Assembly: GCF_013618475.1 (NCBI RefSeq)
Contig: NZ_JABJVN010000006.1
Span: 62,001 to 126,000 of the forward strand
DNA: 64,000 nt
Reading direction: 5' to 3'
From: Saccharibacillus deserti
GTDB taxonomy: Bacteria > Bacillota > Bacilli > Paenibacillales > Paenibacillaceae
The translations under genes were made by a program, and so were the position numbers. The notes under the pieces are model-generated. The model was not told where the DNA came from. It ran no database searches and saw nothing but the letters and a program-made list of their open reading frames with translations. How positions within the stretch are numbered: position 1 is the first letter of the stretch; every line of letters starts with the position of its first letter. This document shows, one piece after another, positions 14,453-21,356 of this stretch.

Positions 14453-15441
14453 ACAAAGGATTTCAGATCGATACAGAGGGGAATCGGCGTCAGACGCTGA
14501 AGGAAGTAAAACAAGCGGCACTTAAAGCTCTGGGGGCATACGAAGTTGACTGGAATTCGATCCACTTCATTCAATTATCCGAACACGGTACTTTTCGTAT
14601 AGAAGGAAGCAGTGGCGATAAGTTTCTGCTGCGCATTCACCCGGCGAGCAAACCGCGCGAAGAAGCTCTCTCCGAACTGGAATGGTTGTCGGCACTGCAG
14701 CGCAAGGGGCTGGCTTTGTCCGACTCCGTACCGAACCGCGAAGGAGCGTTCATCACGGATGTCGCGATGACCGGCAGGCAGACGTTTTATGCGACGCTGT
14801 TGAACTGGACAGAAGGAGATCAGCTAGGAAGAGGAGAACATACCGAGGAATCTATCCGGAAAATGGGAACGATGATGGCTCACCTGCATGCGGGAAGTCT
14901 TGATTTTAGTCCATCCGCCGGTTTTTCCCGCCCGACTTGGGACCGCCGGAGCTTTCAGAAAGACTGGGCTCATCTGCAGGCGAATCGCAAGCCTTTTATT
15001 TCGGATCCGGATTTTAAGAGGTACACCTTGGCATTCGCCAAAGCGGCAGCACATATCGCGACGTTCGCAATACATGAACACAACTATGGGATCATCCATG
15101 CCGACTTACATATGGGCAACGTCATTTTTCAGAATAACGAACCTTATCCGATCGATTTCGGCAGATGCGGGTTCGGCTATCATCTATACGACATAACGCA
15201 GGCGATTATGGGGCTGCATCCGCCGCAGAGGGCTTTTTTCATTGAAGGATATAGCGTGGTGAGAAAGTTGGAAGACGACGCCGTTTCGAAACTTGAGAGC
15301 TTTCTGGTCATCGCGATCATCGAGGCGTACAGCTTCTATGCGGAGAGTGCGTCGGACACGGAAATGTTAATTGAAGATCAGCCTTTCGCACAAGCGATAT
15401 TGAAGTCTTATTTGGAGGGCGAGCCCTTTCTGTTCTGCTAA
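14449..15441 (+). CDS. Aminoglycoside/choline-kinase-like phosphotransferase (APH family, RdoA-like)
   Basis: The protein (330 aa) has the protein-kinase-like fold of the APH enzymes. The catalytic loop is HADLHMGN at residues 217-224, and IDFGRCGFG at 235-243 supplies the metal-binding Asp. An N-lobe strand pair (GTFRIEGSSGDKFLLRIHPA) and a Glu helix (REEALSELEWLSAL) are in the expected places. The combination resembles the RdoA/SrkA and homoserine-kinase-like groups more than classical aminoglycoside kinases. It would phosphorylate a hydroxyl of a small molecule or peptide in the cytoplasm using ATP or GTP. It is the last gene of the attenuated operon and is translationally coupled to the 47-aa gene; a terminator follows. 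The substrate is unknown, and antibiotic resistance is one option. Confidence 0.8.
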   Translation: MNKGFQIDTEGNRRQTLKEVKQAALKALGAYEVDWNSIHFIQLSEHGTFRIEGSSGDKFLLRIHPASKPREEALSELEWLSALQRKGLALSDSVPNREGAFITDVAMTGRQTFYATLLNWTEGDQLGRGEHTEESIRKMGTMMAHLHAGSLDFSPSAGFSRPTWDRRSFQKDWAHLQANRKPFISDPDFKRYTLAFAKAAAHIATFAIHEHNYGIIHADLHMGNVIFQNNEPYPIDFGRCGFGYHLYDITQAIMGLHPPQRAFFIEGYSVVRKLEDDAVSKLESFLVIAIIEAYSFYAESASDTEMLIEDQPFAQAILKSYLEGEPFLFC

Positions 15442-15462
15442 GCAAAAAATTCAAAAACCTCA

Positions 15463-15500
15463 AAACGCTACTGACATGATGTTGTCAGCAGCGTTTGTTT
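15463..15500 (+). terminator. Rho-independent terminator after the phosphotransferase
   Basis: AAACGCT-a-CTGACA pairs with TGTCAG-c-AGCGTTT around a short loop, followed by a T-rich GTTTATG stretch. It closes the operon that begins at 13395. Confidence 0.8.
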
Positions 15501-15604
15501 ATGATTGAACCTGTTCCCGCACAACTCATCGATAAAAACAAAGTGTGCCACGGTTGTGCCAAACAGCCGAACTTATCCGCAAATCGCAGAAAGGATGATG
15601 GTTT

Positions 15605-16006
15605 ATGAATTTCGCATCTGTACGCATCATCACGGACGATGTAGACGGTCTGGCCGAGTTTTATGAAAAGGTCACGGGAATCGCGGCGGAGCGGCCTGCG
15701 CCCGTATTCGCCGAAATCGTTATGCCTTCGGGCACGCTGGCTATCGGTCACTCTCAGACCGCGCAGCTATTCGGAGCCGATTCCGCGGTAGCCGCCTCCA
15801 ATCGCACGGTGATCATCGAGCTTCGCGTAGAAGACATCGAAGCGGAGTATGCGCGTCTCAAGCCGTGGGTCGATCAATGGGTGCAGGAACCGACGACCAT
15901 GCCGTGGGGGAACCGGTCGATGCTGCTGCGCGATCCGGACGGCAATCTGATTAATCTGTTCGAGCCGGTCAGCGAGGCCGCGATCGAACGGTTCAGAGAC
16001 CGGTAA
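15605..16006 (+). CDS. VOC-family (glyoxalase/bleomycin-resistance fold) protein
   Basis: This 133-residue protein has the paired beta-alpha-beta-beta-beta modules of vicinal oxygen chelate proteins. The first module begins FASVRIITDDVDGLAEFYEK, and the second contains WVQEPTTMPWGNRSMLLRDP and DGNLINLFEPV, with a terminal acidic residue in the metal-ligand position. Such proteins bind or modify small hydrophobic molecules or antibiotics; no substrate can be read from the sequence. AAAGGATGATGG precedes the ATG. It is monocistronic, ending before a strong terminator at 16147. The 140 bases between its stop and that terminator hold no gene I can support. Confidence 0.82.
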   Translation: MNFASVRIITDDVDGLAEFYEKVTGIAAERPAPVFAEIVMPSGTLAIGHSQTAQLFGADSAVAASNRTVIIELRVEDIEAEYARLKPWVDQWVQEPTTMPWGNRSMLLRDPDGNLINLFEPVSEAAIERFRDR

Positions 16007-16146
16007 CCGGATCATCCACAACGACAATCCTTTCGACAAAAAGTCCGACGGTTTGCAGCAATTTCTAACGCAGCGGATGCCGGACATCCTCTTGTCGCCG
16101 AGATCCACGATGCCCGGGATATTAGATTAAACGTTCTCTGCACGTT

Positions 16147-16176
16147 AAAAGGCACCCGGCCGGGTGCCTTTTAATT
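16147..16176. terminator. Bidirectional rho-independent terminator
   Basis: A perfect 13-bp palindromic arm (AAAAGGCACCCGG and CCGGGTGCCTTTT) lies between the VOC gene and the convergent minus-strand membrane protein gene. Confidence 0.88.
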
Positions 16177-16238
16177 TGGCGTTTCACGCCCTACCCTGTT
16201 CGTTCAACCTTACTTTTATCTGGGTCAAGGTACTCCCA

Positions 16239-16907
16239 TTACTCCGGCTGCATTTTCGCTGACTTGCCGCCTTTACGTCGGTCACCCAGTACCTTTTCCG
16301 TAACATGCACATTGAAAAAATGAATGATCGGTCCGAGTCCGAACATGGACACCAGCGTCCCGAGCCCGATAATGCCTCCGAACAGGAAGCAGATCAGCGC
16401 GCAGAGAGCGTCCGTGAACATGCGATGCCAGAAATAGCCGACTCGCGGGAAGCGGTCTCTCATGATCAGCGACAGACAATCGTAAGGCGCGATGCCGACG
16501 TTGGACGTCTGATACAGGGACACGCCGAAACTGCAGACGACGACGCCAACCGCTACCGTGATTACGCGCTGCCACAGCAGGTGGGGTTCGCCCGGCATGT
16601 CGATCCAGATGTTATAAAAAAACGTAACGATGTAGCCCAGAAATACGGCGTTGACCACGGTGCCGATTCCGATAAACCGTCGTCCCGCGATCAGCTGGAT
16701 CACGAACAAAGACAGGTTGAGCAGGATCAGAAATCGGGCATATTCGATCCCGCTCGTATCCGCAAGGGCCATCACCATGCCGCTGAAAGGATCGTTCCCC
16801 AAGCCGGACAGCTTGAAAATGCTAATTCCCATACCCAGAAAAATATTGCCGACCCACATACTCATCAATCGCCTTGGCTCTGCCAGCGTAGTAAGGAAGC
16901 TTTTCAT
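16239..16907 (-). CDS. YczE/YitT-like integral membrane protein
   Basis: The likely start is the ATG at 16907 (MKSFLTTLAEPRRLMSMWVG); the open frame runs further upstream, but that part is polar and lacks a ribosome site. The protein of about 222 residues has five or so membrane helices: SMWVGNIFLGMGISIFKLSG, FLILLNLSLFVIQLIAG, GIGTVVNAVFLGYIVTFFYN, VITVAVGVVVCSFGVSLY and ALICFLFGGIIGLGTLVSMF. The pattern GLGNDPFSGM and NVGIAPYDCLSLIM is characteristic of the YczE/YyaS/YitT group, whose molecular function is poorly known (YczE is linked to surfactin production in Bacillus subtilis). The C-terminus is basic and cytoplasmic-looking. It stands alone between a terminator and a TPR gene. Confidence 0.82.
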   Translation of the reverse strand: MKSFLTTLAEPRRLMSMWVGNIFLGMGISIFKLSGLGNDPFSGMVMALADTSGIEYARFLILLNLSLFVIQLIAGRRFIGIGTVVNAVFLGYIVTFFYNIWIDMPGEPHLLWQRVITVAVGVVVCSFGVSLYQTSNVGIAPYDCLSLIMRDRFPRVGYFWHRMFTDALCALICFLFGGIIGLGTLVSMFGLGPIIHFFNVHVTEKVLGDRRKGGKSAKMQPE

Positions 16908-17025
16908 ATGAACCGTCCTAAAGTCAGATTGTCGTGCATTGTCATGCTGCCTCGCGCAAACGACGCCGTCATTATAGCACAGTTCGCGCAGTCGGGCTGT
17001 GCCTTCCTGTGCACGGACCGAACGC

Positions 17026-17448
17026 TCAAATCCCGATTCTCTTCTCCACAAACGCCAGATATTTCGGATCGTCTTCCATGAAAACGTCAATCCCGCCGCC
17101 CATATAAGCCCGGGTCAGCTCGTCGGCTGCTTTTTCCAAGTCCGCCTGCTCGTAGTAGAGCTGTCCCAGCCGAAGATGGATATACGGATTGCCCAATCCT
17201 TTCGGACACTGTACGGCATTGAAGAAGCACTTGAACGCCTTGTCGACATTTTGCGTCCGATAGTGGATATCTCCGATCGCGACATAGATCCAGGTGGCCG
17301 CTTCCCATTCCCGAGGAGGGTCGGGCAGTAAGCGGAGAGCGGAGATGTAGCTTTGCTTGGCTGCATCCAGATCGCCTGCCTGCCGCAAATCGTCGCCCTG
17401 CCGGCATAGATCCTGAATCGCGGAATATACGGAATCCGGGAGCTGCAT
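17026..17448 (-). CDS. TPR-repeat protein, about 140 aa
   Basis: The preferred start is the ATG at 17448 (MQLPDSVYSAIQ), six bases after AAGGAGG; the ATG two codons earlier abuts the ribosome site. Three tetratricopeptide-like helical pairs are visible: GDDLRQAGDLDAAKQSYISA, IYVAIGDIHYRTQNVDKAFK, and HLRLGQLYYEQADLEKAADE. It is probably a small soluble scaffold for protein contacts. It has no signal or membrane segment. Relatives in bacilli are small uncharacterised tetratricopeptide proteins. The gene is upstream of the YczE-like gene on the same strand with 118 bp between, so co-transcription is possible. Confidence 0.78.
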   Translation of the reverse strand: MQLPDSVYSAIQDLCRQGDDLRQAGDLDAAKQSYISALRLLPDPPREWEAATWIYVAIGDIHYRTQNVDKAFKCFFNAVQCPKGLGNPYIHLRLGQLYYEQADLEKAADELTRAYMGGGIDVFMEDDPKYLAFVEKRIGI

Positions 17449-17528
17449 CGCCATCCTCCTTTTTGGTACAAGATATAAAAAGTTTAACCGGCTTTCACGT
17501 CTATTCCTAGATTGAAGGAGGAAGAGAA

Positions 17529-17648
17529 ATGAAGGATAACAATTATTACGATACCATCACGACGCCGAAGGGCGGCACCCTATACCTTCAACCCATTCCT
17601 ATTCTCCTACAAACCAATTGTACTTCTTCCCTATCAATGGTACTCTGA
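17529..17648 (+). CDS. Possible 39-aa peptide or gene remnant upstream of the ABC-F gene
   Basis: A very strong ribosome site (GAAGGAGGAAGAG) stands before an ATG opening a 39-codon frame (MKDNNYYDTITTPKGGTLYL and onward, ending SSLSMVL). The first 20 residues look like the beginning of a real protein and the rest looks arbitrary, so it may be a truncated gene. Because ABC-F antibiotic-resistance genes are often controlled by translated leader peptides, a regulatory leader is the alternative; no T-tailed hairpin lies between it and the ABC-F start, which argues against simple attenuation. Confidence 0.35.
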   Translation: MKDNNYYDTITTPKGGTLYLQPIPILLQTNCTSSLSMVL

Positions 17649-17729
17649 AGAGTGGTAAACACAATCCCCAGGCTCAGACAGACCTCCCTAAAAATAATCA
17701 CCACTTCAGCTATCAAGAAAGGTAACACT

Positions 17730-19469
17730 ATGATAAAAGTTGAAAACTTATCGTTCTCTTTTCCGCAAAAAGAGCTGTACAGCAATATCTCGTTCACGCT
17801 CGAAGAAGGTCAGCACTGCGCGTTTATCGGGACAAGCGGCAGCGGCAAAAGCACGCTGATCGAGATCCTGATGGACCCGGAAAAACATTTGTTCGAAGGC
17901 AAGCTTGAGATCGATCCGGGCTCTACGATCGGGTATGTAAGCCAGTTCTCGCAGGTGGACAAAAGCCGCCCGATGACCGTGTTCGAATATATCGGCGAAG
18001 CGTTCATCAAGGTGCAGGACGAAATCACGGCGATTTATGCGGAGATGGCGACGTCGTCGGATCTCGATGCGCTGATGGAAAAATCCCAATCGGCGTTGGA
18101 TGCTTTTGAAGCGATGGACGGAGACAATTTCGAGAACACGATCAACAAGCAGCTGAATCTGGCCAATCTCATGAAACTTAGAGATGCGGACGTATCGGCG
18201 CTCAGCGGCGGCGAATTCAAGCTCGTGCAGGTCATGAAGGAAATGCTTCTTCGTCCGGACCTGCTGATCATGGACGAACCGGACGTCTTCCTGGATTTCG
18301 AGAACCTCAATGCGCTCAAGCAGCTGATCAACGCGCACAAAGGCATGCTGCTCGTGGTGACGCACAACCGCTACCTGCTCAATCACTGCTTCAACAAGAT
18401 CATCCACCTCGAGAACACGGAACTGCAGGAGTTTGACGGGCGTTATATCGACTACAACTTCTACCTGCTTCAGACCAAGATCGAGCTGCAGGAGATCACG
18501 GTGGCCGAAGCGGAGGAAATCGCGCGGTATGACGGTATTATCGACAATCTGCGCGAGATCGCCACGTACAATTCGGAAGCTTCGCGCGGCCGGGCGCTCA
18601 AAGCGCGGGTTCGGTTCCAGGAGAGACTGGAAGCGCGCCGTCTCAAAGAGCCGTTCGTCGATATCAAGCAGCCGAATATCCGGTTGGGCATGGACGAAGC
18701 GCCGGAAGAGACGGTCTTGGTCAACGTGGAAGACTACAGCGTCTCCTTTGACGAGCTGCTGCTCGAACACGTGACCTTCGAGATCAAATCGACGGACAAG
18801 ATCGCACTGATCGGGCCGAACGGCACCGGCAAGACAACGCTGCTGCGTGATATTTTCCGTAACGCGAACCCGGCGATTCAGGTCAGCGGCGACGCCAAAC
18901 CGGCCTATCTCTCCCAGCTGCAGGGCGAGACGCTTCAGGATTCCAATACAATTCTGAACGAATTCATCGAAGCCGGCTTCAAGACGTACGACGAGATCCG
19001 GGCGCATCTGCTTGAATACGGATTCGAAGGCGAGATTCTGGAGCAGCAGATACAATCGCTGTCGGGCGGCGAGAAGAACATGCTGCAGTTGGCGAAAGCC
19101 GCGGGCAGCCATGCCAATCTGCTGCTGCTGGACGAACCGACAAGCCACCTGGACCTCTATTCGCAGATCGCGCTGGATCAGGCCATTCAGGACTACAAAG
19201 GCGCGATCCTCATGATCTCCCACGATTTCTATTCGGTCGTTAACGGGATGGATTACGTGCTGATCATTGACGGCAAAACGATTCGTAAAATGACGATGCG
19301 CAAATTCAGACAGATGATCTACAAACGTCATTTCGATCGGGGCTATCTGGAAGCGGAGCAAAGCAAGAAGGCGGTTGAGCTGAAGATCGAACTGGCGTTG
19401 AAAAACAAAAACTTCGAACTGGCGAAAAGTCTGGTCGACGAACTGGAAGGTATTATTAAGCTGCTTTAG
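17730..19469 (+). CDS. ABC-F family ATPase (ribosome-protection/translation-factor type)
   Basis: The start is the ATG at 17730 (MIKVENLSFSFPQK) after AAAGG; the longer upstream frame has no ribosome site. The protein (579 aa) has two ATP-binding cassettes and no membrane segment. Walker A motifs are GTSGSGKST and GPNGTGKTT; signatures are LSGGEFKLVQ and LSGGEKNMLQ. Walker B of the second domain is LLLLDEPTSHLD, but the first reads LLIMDEPDVFLD, where relatives carry DEPTNHLD. The inter-domain linker contains an Arg/Lys-rich helix (SRGRALKARVRFQERLEARR) of the kind that reaches into the ribosomal E-site and peptidyl-transferase centre. A short helical tail ends the protein. It may displace antibiotics or relieve stalling; which drug, if any, is not readable. 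Confidence 0.85.
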   Translation: MIKVENLSFSFPQKELYSNISFTLEEGQHCAFIGTSGSGKSTLIEILMDPEKHLFEGKLEIDPGSTIGYVSQFSQVDKSRPMTVFEYIGEAFIKVQDEITAIYAEMATSSDLDALMEKSQSALDAFEAMDGDNFENTINKQLNLANLMKLRDADVSALSGGEFKLVQVMKEMLLRPDLLIMDEPDVFLDFENLNALKQLINAHKGMLLVVTHNRYLLNHCFNKIIHLENTELQEFDGRYIDYNFYLLQTKIELQEITVAEAEEIARYDGIIDNLREIATYNSEASRGRALKARVRFQERLEARRLKEPFVDIKQPNIRLGMDEAPEETVLVNVEDYSVSFDELLLEHVTFEIKSTDKIALIGPNGTGKTTLLRDIFRNANPAIQVSGDAKPAYLSQLQGETLQDSNTILNEFIEAGFKTYDEIRAHLLEYGFEGEILEQQIQSLSGGEKNMLQLAKAAGSHANLLLLDEPTSHLDLYSQIALDQAIQDYKGAILMISHDFYSVVNGMDYVLIIDGKTIRKMTMRKFRQMIYKRHFDRGYLEAEQSKKAVELKIELALKNKNFELAKSLVDELEGIIKLL

Positions 19470-19577
19470 TCCGGTTCGCGAGGCGCCGGCACATTCCCAG
19501 GCACGTGCGGACTTCTGCGGCGAAGCAGGGGGCCGCGACCGGAACATATCCGGGAGCGGATTAGCGTTAAAAAACGT

Positions 19578-19611
19578 AAGGCGGGACCTCTTATAAAAGA
19601 GGTCCCGCCTT
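19578..19611. terminator. Terminator-like hairpin, first of a matched pair
   Basis: AAGGCGGGACCTCTT and its exact complement flank ATAA. The same hairpin, with one changed base pair and a full T run, recurs at 19814-19850. It lies 108 bp after the ABC-F stop codon. The T run here is short, so termination may be weak. Confidence 0.7.
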
Positions 19612-19617
19612 CAACGT

Positions 19618-19807
19618 GTCGAGAAAGTCTAATTCAAAGTGAAGCGAATAGGCGGAAGGAGAAATTCGGTGTAGGAACGATAGTGTTCGCCTTTGAAATC
19701 GGAGAAACTCTGCTAAAATTCAATCCTTTTCCCCGATTTCAACACGCGACCGGAACGAATTTCTCCTGCAGCCGTTAGGCTTCTAAAGCGAATAGGACTT
19801 TCTCGAC
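19618..19807. repeat. 190-bp imperfect hairpin element between twin terminators
   Basis: The outer arms are GTCGAGAAAGTC (19618-19629) and GACTTTCTCGAC (19796-19807). Further inward, GGAGAAATTCG pairs with CGAATTTCTCC, and TTGAAATCGG pairs with CCGATTTCAA, so matching blocks persist towards a loop near 19710. No coding frame is apparent. The structure resembles a miniature inverted-repeat element or a large structured RNA. Confidence 0.6.
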
Positions 19808-19813
19808 AGCCTG

Positions 19814-19850
19814 AAGGCGAGACCTCTTATAAAAGAGGTCTCGCCTTTTT
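19814..19850. terminator. Rho-independent terminator, second of a matched pair
   Basis: AAGGCGAGACCTCTT pairs perfectly with AAGAGGTCTCGCCTT around ATAA and is followed by T residues. It is nearly identical to the hairpin at 19578-19611 and lies before the convergent RidA gene's end. Confidence 0.85.
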
Positions 19851-19878
19851 GATTCATTCTCGAATCCGGTTCGTTCGT

Positions 19879-20265
19879 TTACTCCAGATGGGCCACGGCG
19901 CTTACTTCCACCCACTGCTCCGGAAGAGCCAGATACGTTACTCCGATCATGCTCCCTGCCGGACGGTGTTCCGCGACGTATTCTTTGAAAATCTCGATCG
20001 CGTGCTCTCCATGCTCTTGTGCATTGGTCAGATAGATTTCGACATAAGCCAGGTTGGATTTGGTTGCTCCGAATTCTTTTAATACCGTATCCAGGTTCTC
20101 CAGCGTCTGCCGCATCTGCGCTTGAATATCGCCCGTTCCGACAAATTCGCCTGCCGCGTTATGCGCGAACTGCCCGGAGATGTACAGCGTATTGCCTGCG
20201 CGGTAGCCCTGCGAAATCCCGTGATCCCATAGGCTGTGGTTGTATGTTTGAATAGTTGTCATCAT
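19879..20265 (-). CDS. RidA-family (YjgF/UK114) protein
   Basis: The protein is 128 aa, starting at the ATG at 20265 after AAAGGGG. It has the chorismate-mutase-like fold pattern of RidA proteins: GNTLYISGQFAHNAAGEFVG, DIQAQMRQTLENLDTVLKEF, YVEIYLT and the terminal PEQWVEVSAVAHL. The canonical Arg that binds the substrate carboxylate in RidA (usually RxxVxVA in loop 5) is not obvious here, where RPAGSMIGVTYLA is present, so it may belong to an Rid subfamily of other specificity. Such proteins hydrolyse reactive imines/enamines or act in catabolic pathways. It diverges from the HxlR-type regulator, with shared operators between them, and is the likely target of that regulator. Confidence 0.85.
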   Translation of the reverse strand: MMTTIQTYNHSLWDHGISQGYRAGNTLYISGQFAHNAAGEFVGTGDIQAQMRQTLENLDTVLKEFGATKSNLAYVEIYLTNAQEHGEHAIEIFKEYVAEHRPAGSMIGVTYLALPEQWVEVSAVAHLE

Positions 20266-20276
20266 GTTCGCCCCTT

Positions 20277-20347
20277 TACTTGAAAGTAAGGCTAGTATAA
20301 ACTGGGCGAAAATAAAAGAGTAGTACGCACAAAGAAGTAGGGTACTA
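20277..20347. promoter_or_regulatory. Divergent RidA/HxlR control region with repeated dyads
   Basis: TACTTGAAAGTA (20277-20288) is a palindrome in front of the RidA gene. TAGTAC (20321-20326) and GTACTA (20342-20347) form an inverted pair, with two further GTAG-containing copies in between and after. The half-site TACT/AGTA resembles known HxlR-family (YodB/HypR) operators, so the regulator at 20368 probably binds here. Confidence 0.5.
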
Positions 20348-20367
20348 TCAGAAAGGGTAGTGTAAGC

Positions 20368-20703
20368 ATGAGCATCTCCGACTTGAAAGGGAAGGAAACG
20401 GTCATCGGGGACACGCCGTTCGGCTATACGCTGTCCGTGATCGGCGGAAAGTGGAAGATGGCGATTCTCTACGTGCTGGCAGCCAATCAGCCGGTTCGTT
20501 TCAACGAGATGCAGCGGCAGCTCGGGTCGGTCACTTATAAAGTCCTCAGCGCGCAGCTCAAAGAATTGGAAGCGGACGGACTGGTGCAGCGCAAAGAGTA
20601 TCCGCAGGTTCCGCCCAAAGTGGAGTATTCGTTGATGCCGAAAGGACAGACTCTGCTGCCCGTGCTGGAGCAGCTGTGCGAATGGGGCGTGCAGAATCGA
20701 TAG
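20368..20703 (+). CDS. HxlR-family winged-helix regulator
   Basis: The protein (111 aa) has the HxlR signature: YTLSVIGGKWKMAILYVLAA, VRFNEMQRQLGSVTYKVLSA, LKELEADGLVQRKEYPQVPP, and VEYSLMPKGQTLLPVLEQLC. Members bind DNA as dimers and often sense electrophiles or aldehydes through a Cys near the N-terminus. Here the only Cys I see is in the C-terminal helix (QLCEWG), so the classical N-terminal redox Cys is missing and another signal is likely. It is transcribed away from the RidA gene and probably controls it and itself. The start follows AAAGGGTAGTG. A bidirectional terminator follows. Confidence 0.85.
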   Translation: MSISDLKGKETVIGDTPFGYTLSVIGGKWKMAILYVLAANQPVRFNEMQRQLGSVTYKVLSAQLKELEADGLVQRKEYPQVPPKVEYSLMPKGQTLLPVLEQLCEWGVQNR

Positions 20704-20722
20704 CTTCGGCGCAGGCCACAAG

Positions 20723-20758
20723 AAAAAGACACCGAGATGTATGCCTCGGTGTCTTTTT
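20723..20758. terminator. Bidirectional rho-independent terminator
   Basis: AAAAAGACACCGAG pairs with CTCGGTGTCTTTTT around a loop of eight bases, between the HxlR gene and the convergent SDR remnant. Confidence 0.88.
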
Positions 20759-20777
20759 GCTGCGCGGATTGCTTCGG

Positions 20778-21136
20778 TCAGATTTGGGCCACGCCGCCAT
20801 CGACGAACAGTTCGATGCCGTTCACGTAGCTGCTTTCCTCCGAAGCCAGGAACATTGCCGCACTGGCAATCTCCTCCGTCGTGCCCAAGCGGCTCATCGG
20901 AACGACATCCTGCACCGATGCCGGGACTCCATCCGGCGCTTCGCCAAACAGATCCGTATACGCGGGAGTATGAACGAAGCTGGGGCTCAGCACATTAAGC
21001 CGGATGCCCGTGCCTTTCAGATCCGAGATCCAATTCCTCGCCATCTGACGAAGAGCCGCTTTGGTCCCTCCGTAGACGCTGAATCCCGGATCCCCGAGCG
21101 TTCCCGCCGTCGAGCCGGTCAAGATGATGCTTCCGG
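20778..21136 (-). pseudogene. Short-chain dehydrogenase remnant, N-terminal Rossmann half missing
   Basis: The frame encodes the C-terminal half of a classical SDR: TGSIILTGSTAGT, the catalytic pair in FSVYGGTKAALRQMA, NVLSPSFVHTPAY, and SRLGTTEEIASAAMFLASEE to the usual FVDGGVAQI end. The TGxxxGIG nucleotide-binding segment and about the first 125 residues are absent. Upstream the same frame continues into unrelated sequence (YGYRKIEICAAKCCIFSTDY) back to a stop near 21230, with no ribosome site. The break is near KKTGS at about 21136. In related organisms such SDR genes often sit beside HxlR-type regulators, so it is probably a relic of a formerly regulated neighbour. Confidence 0.82.
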
Positions 21137-21356
21137 TCTTCTTCCGTACTAAACTTGTTGGATAATCGGTTGAGAAAATGCAGCACTTTGCCGCGCAGAT
21201 CTCGATTTTCCTATATCCATAACGTCAGCGGAATTTAAAGGATTGATAAAAAGTTGGGCAAAGGGATGGTGAGTTTTGTCTTTTATACTGGGTTTGTGGG
21301 GAAGCACCCAATATACGAAGGGAGCGTTTATCTTGAAAAGAAGTGTATTTGCCTTT

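Noticed and set aside
16010-16140. Possible gene fragment after the VOC gene
   Set aside because: No frame with a start, ribosome site or recognisable motif.
17748-19547. Long open frame on the minus strand opposite the ABC-F gene (about 599 codons)
   Set aside because: It is the antisense of a gene with complete ABC-F motifs, is rich in Arg/His/Val in a way typical of GC-rich antisense frames, and has no family motif or ribosome site.
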